From: Bacillota bacterium
GTDB lineage: Bacteria; Bacillota; Clostridia; Acetivibrionales; DTU013
Length of the DNA: 64,000 nt
Assembly (NCBI GenBank): GCA_023439545.1
Contig: JAEXNT010000081.1
Location: 62,001-126,000, forward strand
Direction of reading: 5' to 3'
The notes below the pieces were generated by a model. The model was given only the letters and a program-made list of their open reading frames with translations. It had not been told where the DNA came from and searched no databases. The position numbers and the translations under genes are program-made. The first letter of the stretch is position 1. Every line of letters starts with the position of its first letter. Shown here piece after piece: positions 60,683 through 64,000 of the stretch.

Positions 60683-63079
60683 ATGCGCTACGGCCGTTTT
60701 GATAACGAAAACAGGGAATATGTCATAGAACGCCCGGATGTACCGGTATCTTGGACTAATTACCTCGGCACAGGCGAACTTTGTACCGTCATATCGCATA
60801 ATGCGGGAGGTTACAGCTTTTACAAATCCTCTCAGTATCACAGGATCACCCGTTTCAGGCAGAACGGCGTCCCGCTCGACAGGCCCGGACATTACGTTTA
60901 TCTGCGCGATGACGATACGGGAGATTACTGGTCTGTATCATGGCAGCCTGTCGGGAAAAGCCTCGACAAGGCTAAGTATGAGTGCCGCCACGGCTTGTCC
61001 TATTCGAAATTTCTGTGTAGCTACAATGGAATAAATGCATCCCAGCTGCTGTTCATACCCATCGGAGACGACGCGGAGCTTTGGGACGTTGAAATTGTGA
61101 ACGAAAGCGGAAAGCCACGAAATATCAGCGTTTTTTCATACCTTGAATTTTCCTTCGAACATATCGAAATAGATAACCAGAACCTTCAGATGAGCCTGTA
61201 TTCAAGCGGAACAAGCTATGAGGACGGCGTAATCGAATTCGACCTGTTTTATGATCCCGAGGGTTATCACTACTTTACCTCAAGCTTCGAACCGGACGGC
61301 TTCGACTGTGTACGTGACACGTTCATAGGCACCTACAGGACCGAGGATAACCCTATAGCAGTCGAGCGCGGCAGCTTAAGCGGGAGCACCGAACTGGGAG
61401 GAAACCACTGCGCCTCGCTTCACAAAAAGCTCACTCTATCGCCTGGACAAAAGACCAGGCTCATATATATACTCGGCGTAGGAAGAAGGAACGACGGCAA
61501 AAAAATGCGCGCCAAATACGCTGATGCGGCGAACGTAGACAAAGCTTTCGAAGAACTCGGGCTTTACTGGGACAAAAAGCTTTCCATGCTGCAATGCAGT
61601 ACGCCGCACCTGGGTATGGACACAATGACCAACATCTGGACTCTGTACCAGGCCGAAACAAATGTAGTCTGGTCAAGGTTCGCCTCCTTTGTCGAGGTCG
61701 GGGGCAGAACCGGCCTCGGTTACCGCGATACGGCGCAGGACGCCATGTGCGTGCCTCATTCGAATCCCGGCAAAACCAGACAGCGTCTGATCGAACTCCT
61801 CCGCGGCCTGACTAATGCGGGTTATGGCCTGCATTTGTTCGAACCCGAGCTCTTCAATCCCGAGAAACCGCCGAAGCCGCCGTTCAAATCGCCCACCGTC
61901 GTACCTGTCCCCGATCTGAAGGACGTTATACACGGTTTGAAGGATACCTGTTCGGACGACGCATTATGGCTGGCGCCCTCGATATGCGAGTACGTCAAGG
62001 AAACCGGTGACGCCTCCTTTTTCGATCTGCCCGTCACATTCGCCGACGGAGGCGAAGCCTCGGTATATGAACACATGAAACGCATACTTGATTTTTCAGC
62101 GGAGCAGGTCGGAGAGAACGGCATATGCAAAGGCCTGCGCGCGGACTGGAACGACTGCCTGAACCTGGGCGGCGGCGAAAGCGCGCTTGTATCCTTCCTG
62201 CATTGCTGGGCGCTCAACTCCTTCATAGAAGCCTCCGAGTTCCTTGTAAAAACCGAGGAGGCGTCAAAATATAAGGCAATGGCCTTAAGAGTCAACAAAG
62301 CTTGCGAAGAGGTCCTCTGGGACGGCAAATGGTACATCAGGGGTATAACGGCCAAAGGAGCCAAAATTGGGACGCAGAAGGACAGCGAGGGCAAAGTCCA
62401 CCTGGAATCGAACACCTGGGCCGTAATTTCCGGGGCAGCTCCGCGCGAACATGCTCTGAGCTGCATGGATGCGGTGGACGAACACCTGTATTCCGAATAC
62501 GGGCTGCATCTTGTCTGGCCATCGTTCTCGACACCCAACGACGATATAGGCTTTGTGACGAGGGTGTACAGGGGCATTAAGGAAAACGGCGCGATATTCA
62601 GCCATCCGAACCCCTGGGCATGGGCAGCGGAATGCATTCTCGGAAGAGGCGACCGCGCGATGAAGTTCTACGACGCGCTGCTTCCTTACAATCAAAACGA
62701 CAAGATCGAGGTACGACAGTCGGAGCCCTATACTTACTGCCAGTTCGTAATGGGCAGGGATCACACAGCCCATGGCAGGGCAAGGCATCCCTGGCTGACC
62801 GGCACGGCGGGCTGGGCTTATTACGCTTCGACGCACTACATGCTCGGCATCCGGCCCGGCTACGACAGCCTCACGATAGATCCGTGCATACCGTCGGACT
62901 GGAAAGGCTTCGAGGTCTCGCGCACATGGCGCGGCGCCGTTTATAAAATATCGGTAAAAAATCCGAAGGGCGTACAAAAGGGAGTCCGCTCCATAACGCT
63001 AAACGGAAGTGAAATCACCGGCCCGATTGCTCCCCAGGCTGCGGGCACTATAAATAGCGTTGAAGTCGTAATGGGTTGA
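60683..63079 (+). CDS. chbP: N,N'-diacetylchitobiose phosphorylase (GH94)
   Basis: 798 residues from the ATG at 60683, chosen because AGGAGG precedes it; the longer frame reads through the inverted-repeat element. The sequence closely follows the Vibrio enzyme as I recall it: MRYGRFDNENREYVI at the start, WTNYLGTGELCTVISHNAGG, FVEVGGRTGLGYRDTAQDA, and GLRADWNDCLNLGGGES with Asp491 as the general acid (Asp492 in Vibrio). It cleaves (GlcNAc)2 with phosphate into GlcNAc-1-P and GlcNAc. No signal peptide, so it acts on imported chitobiose. Divergent from gntR. Confidence 0.95.
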   Translation: MRYGRFDNENREYVIERPDVPVSWTNYLGTGELCTVISHNAGGYSFYKSSQYHRITRFRQNGVPLDRPGHYVYLRDDDTGDYWSVSWQPVGKSLDKAKYECRHGLSYSKFLCSYNGINASQLLFIPIGDDAELWDVEIVNESGKPRNISVFSYLEFSFEHIEIDNQNLQMSLYSSGTSYEDGVIEFDLFYDPEGYHYFTSSFEPDGFDCVRDTFIGTYRTEDNPIAVERGSLSGSTELGGNHCASLHKKLTLSPGQKTRLIYILGVGRRNDGKKMRAKYADAANVDKAFEELGLYWDKKLSMLQCSTPHLGMDTMTNIWTLYQAETNVVWSRFASFVEVGGRTGLGYRDTAQDAMCVPHSNPGKTRQRLIELLRGLTNAGYGLHLFEPELFNPEKPPKPPFKSPTVVPVPDLKDVIHGLKDTCSDDALWLAPSICEYVKETGDASFFDLPVTFADGGEASVYEHMKRILDFSAEQVGENGICKGLRADWNDCLNLGGGESALVSFLHCWALNSFIEASEFLVKTEEASKYKAMALRVNKACEEVLWDGKWYIRGITAKGAKIGTQKDSEGKVHLESNTWAVISGAAPREHALSCMDAVDEHLYSEYGLHLVWPSFSTPNDDIGFVTRVYRGIKENGAIFSHPNPWAWAAECILGRGDRAMKFYDALLPYNQNDKIEVRQSEPYTYCQFVMGRDHTAHGRARHPWLTGTAGWAYYASTHYMLGIRPGYDSLTIDPCIPSDWKGFEVSRTWRGAVYKISVKNPKGVQKGVRSITLNGSEITGPIAPQAAGTINSVEVVMG

Positions 63080-63423
63080 ATGGAACACAGGCGGAACACA
63101 GGGACGGTTCCCATGCTTCCGCCCCCTCCTTCATCAAACATGGCCGGATCGACGGCGCTGTCTATTCCGGTTGTGTTTCCATGCACATACTCTTAGGCTT
63201 GTTTCGGGGTAATATATGAATCGGAGTTTGAAGTCTGTCTCACGGGTATTGCAGCCACGCTATACCAGTCGTATCCCTTAGCAGAAAAGCTACGAAGAGG
63301 AAACACAACCTCCACAGACAACGCCGTCGATCCTTGCTGACAGGCGAGTAACAGGCCTCGCCATATTGTTGTATAGTACCCATTATATTCAGGCATTTCT
63401 CTGATCACGGCCAATTGAGAGAT
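63080..63423. other. Non-coding stretch with a REP-like motif
   Basis: No convincing gene in 344 bases. The sequence at 63082-63111 has two close GGAACACAGG/GGAACACAGGG copies ending GGGACGGTTCC, complementary to GGAACCGTCCC, a motif seen in repetitive elements of clostridia (recalled). A related GGGACGGCTCC is at 52123-52134. A 73-codon minus-strand frame at 63193-63414 has no ribosome binding site and no recognised homology. Confidence 0.5.
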
Positions 63424-63822
63424 CTATCGAGTTTTCTGTCTTTCATTTATTTGATGTAAAAGGTTTATAATTTCTCCTAAACCAAGAAATAGAAATCCAG
63501 CTACTGTGCCTGATATTATAATCATTATACCAGTTGCATTGACAGTAAAAATAAATACCAACCCTATAATCAGGGCTAAGATAATTTCTATGCCCCCGAT
63601 TAATTTTATTGCAGTTGAAATCAAATTATTTGATATGCTAATTTCGCTTTTTTCCTGTGTAACATCCTCTTTGCCTTCTGCCGGCAATAATCTCTTCTCA
63701 ATTTCTAATTTTGCTATTTGTAAAGCTTCAATTGTATATTCCTCTGAATGATCATTTACTATTGAAAGAAGCTCTGAATCAGACAAGCTTGAGAATTTTT
63801 CCTTTAAGAATTCAGTATCCAT
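63424..63822 (-). CDS. Small membrane protein of unknown family
   Basis: 132 residues, AAGGGG upstream of the ATG. Residues 1-65 are soluble, helical and acidic (FLKEKFSSLSDSELLSIVND, IEALQIAKLEIEKRLL), followed by two membrane helices (about 72-94 and 98-120) and a short basic tail. The N-terminal part resembles the helical domains placed before a pair of membrane helices in many Firmicutes hypothetical proteins. AT-rich compared with its neighbours. No function is suggested by context. Confidence 0.7.
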   Translation of the reverse strand: MDTEFLKEKFSSLSDSELLSIVNDHSEEYTIEALQIAKLEIEKRLLPAEGKEDVTQEKSEISISNNLISTAIKLIGGIEIILALIIGLVFIFTVNATGIMIIISGTVAGFLFLGLGEIINLLHQINERQKTR

Positions 63823-63879
63823 CGTTTTTCCCCTTATAAGATTATATTACAGACCTCAAAGCTGTTTCTTATTATCCGC

Positions 63880-63960
63880 GACGCAACGTCGCGCTGATTT
63901 CTTTGTTATGTGAAGTACTACGCGCTCTCCGGCCGCTCAGCGGAGTCAAGGCTAGATTTC
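63880..63960. repeat. Short hairpins at the window end
   Basis: GCGACG-CAA-CGTCGC lies in 63880-63900 and CTCCG-N9-CGGAG in 63930-63952. Neither has a T-run; nothing else was recognised from 63823 to 64000. Confidence 0.4.
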
Positions 63961-64000
63961 TTTTTTCTCATCATTTAGAAATCATTTTCCATAATACAAT

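Noticed and set aside
62285..62977. 230-codon minus-strand frame
   Set aside because: Antisense to the strongly supported chitobiose phosphorylase gene.
63193..63414. 73-codon minus-strand frame near the window end
   Set aside because: No ribosome binding site, no recognised similarity, unusual composition; probably chance or a remnant.

Overview
The window looks like a chromosomal segment of a saccharolytic, anaerobic, Gram-positive Clostridia-type bacterium. The evidence is strong AGGAGG-type ribosome binding sites, occasional TTG and GTG starts, an EFR1-type flavodoxin/ferredoxin protein, YesM/YesN sensor-regulator genes beside LplABC-like sugar transporters, copper-amine-oxidase-like and S-layer-like secreted proteins, and DUF2512 and DUF2569 membrane proteins. 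No rRNA, tRNA, CRISPR array, prophage or intact insertion sequence was recognised. Most genes lie on the minus strand. Three genes carry a single lesion (bL25 nonsense, GH30 frameshift, ThpR frameshift), so either base-level assembly error or real gene decay must be kept in mind.

Layout. 1-3.2 kb: start of a secreted S-layer-like protein, EFR1 protein, YjbQ, sirtuin, double GNAT. 3.3-9.4 kb: an apparent operon from a clear promoter near 9.39 kb, holding a carboxymuconolactone-decarboxylase-like protein, an SDR, a polar amino acid ABC transporter and an OmpR-type two-component system. 9.5-15.1 kb: copper module (SafE-like protein with HMA and cupredoxin domains, CopA, CopZ) and a small permease-like protein. 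15.2-18.5 kb: interrupted bL25 and a secreted beta-propeller protein.

18.5-33.5 kb: a glycan locus with GH30 (frameshifted), a sugar ABC importer, a YesMN-type two-component system, a long GH94 phosphorylase resembling 1,2-beta-oligoglucan phosphorylases, a LacI regulator with near-identical operators before itself and before the phosphorylase, a PfkB kinase and an Lrp regulator. 33.6-37.8 kb: MBL-fold hydrolase, sugar-nucleotide epimerase-like protein, lipoprotein, and a Phd antitoxin-Uma2 nuclease fusion with repeated operator-like sites.

37.9-43.6 kb: the most unusual block, a four-gene operon of NUDIX/winged-helix protein, large protein with an ART-like N-terminal domain and a C-terminal methyltransferase, SPFH scaffold protein and NAD-kinase-like protein. 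It is the best candidate for an undescribed nucleotide (NAD/ADP-ribose) based system. 43.7-52.8 kb: FMN-binding protein, GAPDH, LysR, an NMT1/THI5-like ABC transporter with an attenuator-like leader, a CoA-disulfide reductase-rhodanese-TusA-DsrE2 fusion, and ThpR. 52.8-57.3 kb: thioredoxin-like protein, membrane proteins and an ABC-2 exporter. 57.4-63.1 kb: an amino-sugar module (GntR regulator, SIS isomerase/deaminase-like, PIG-L deacetylase) divergent from N,N'-diacetylchitobiose phosphorylase, with a 160-bp MITE-like inverted repeat inserted in the phosphorylase leader. The window ends with a small two-helix membrane protein.

Assignments come from reading translations, motifs and spacing, and from recalled family knowledge; no search was run.
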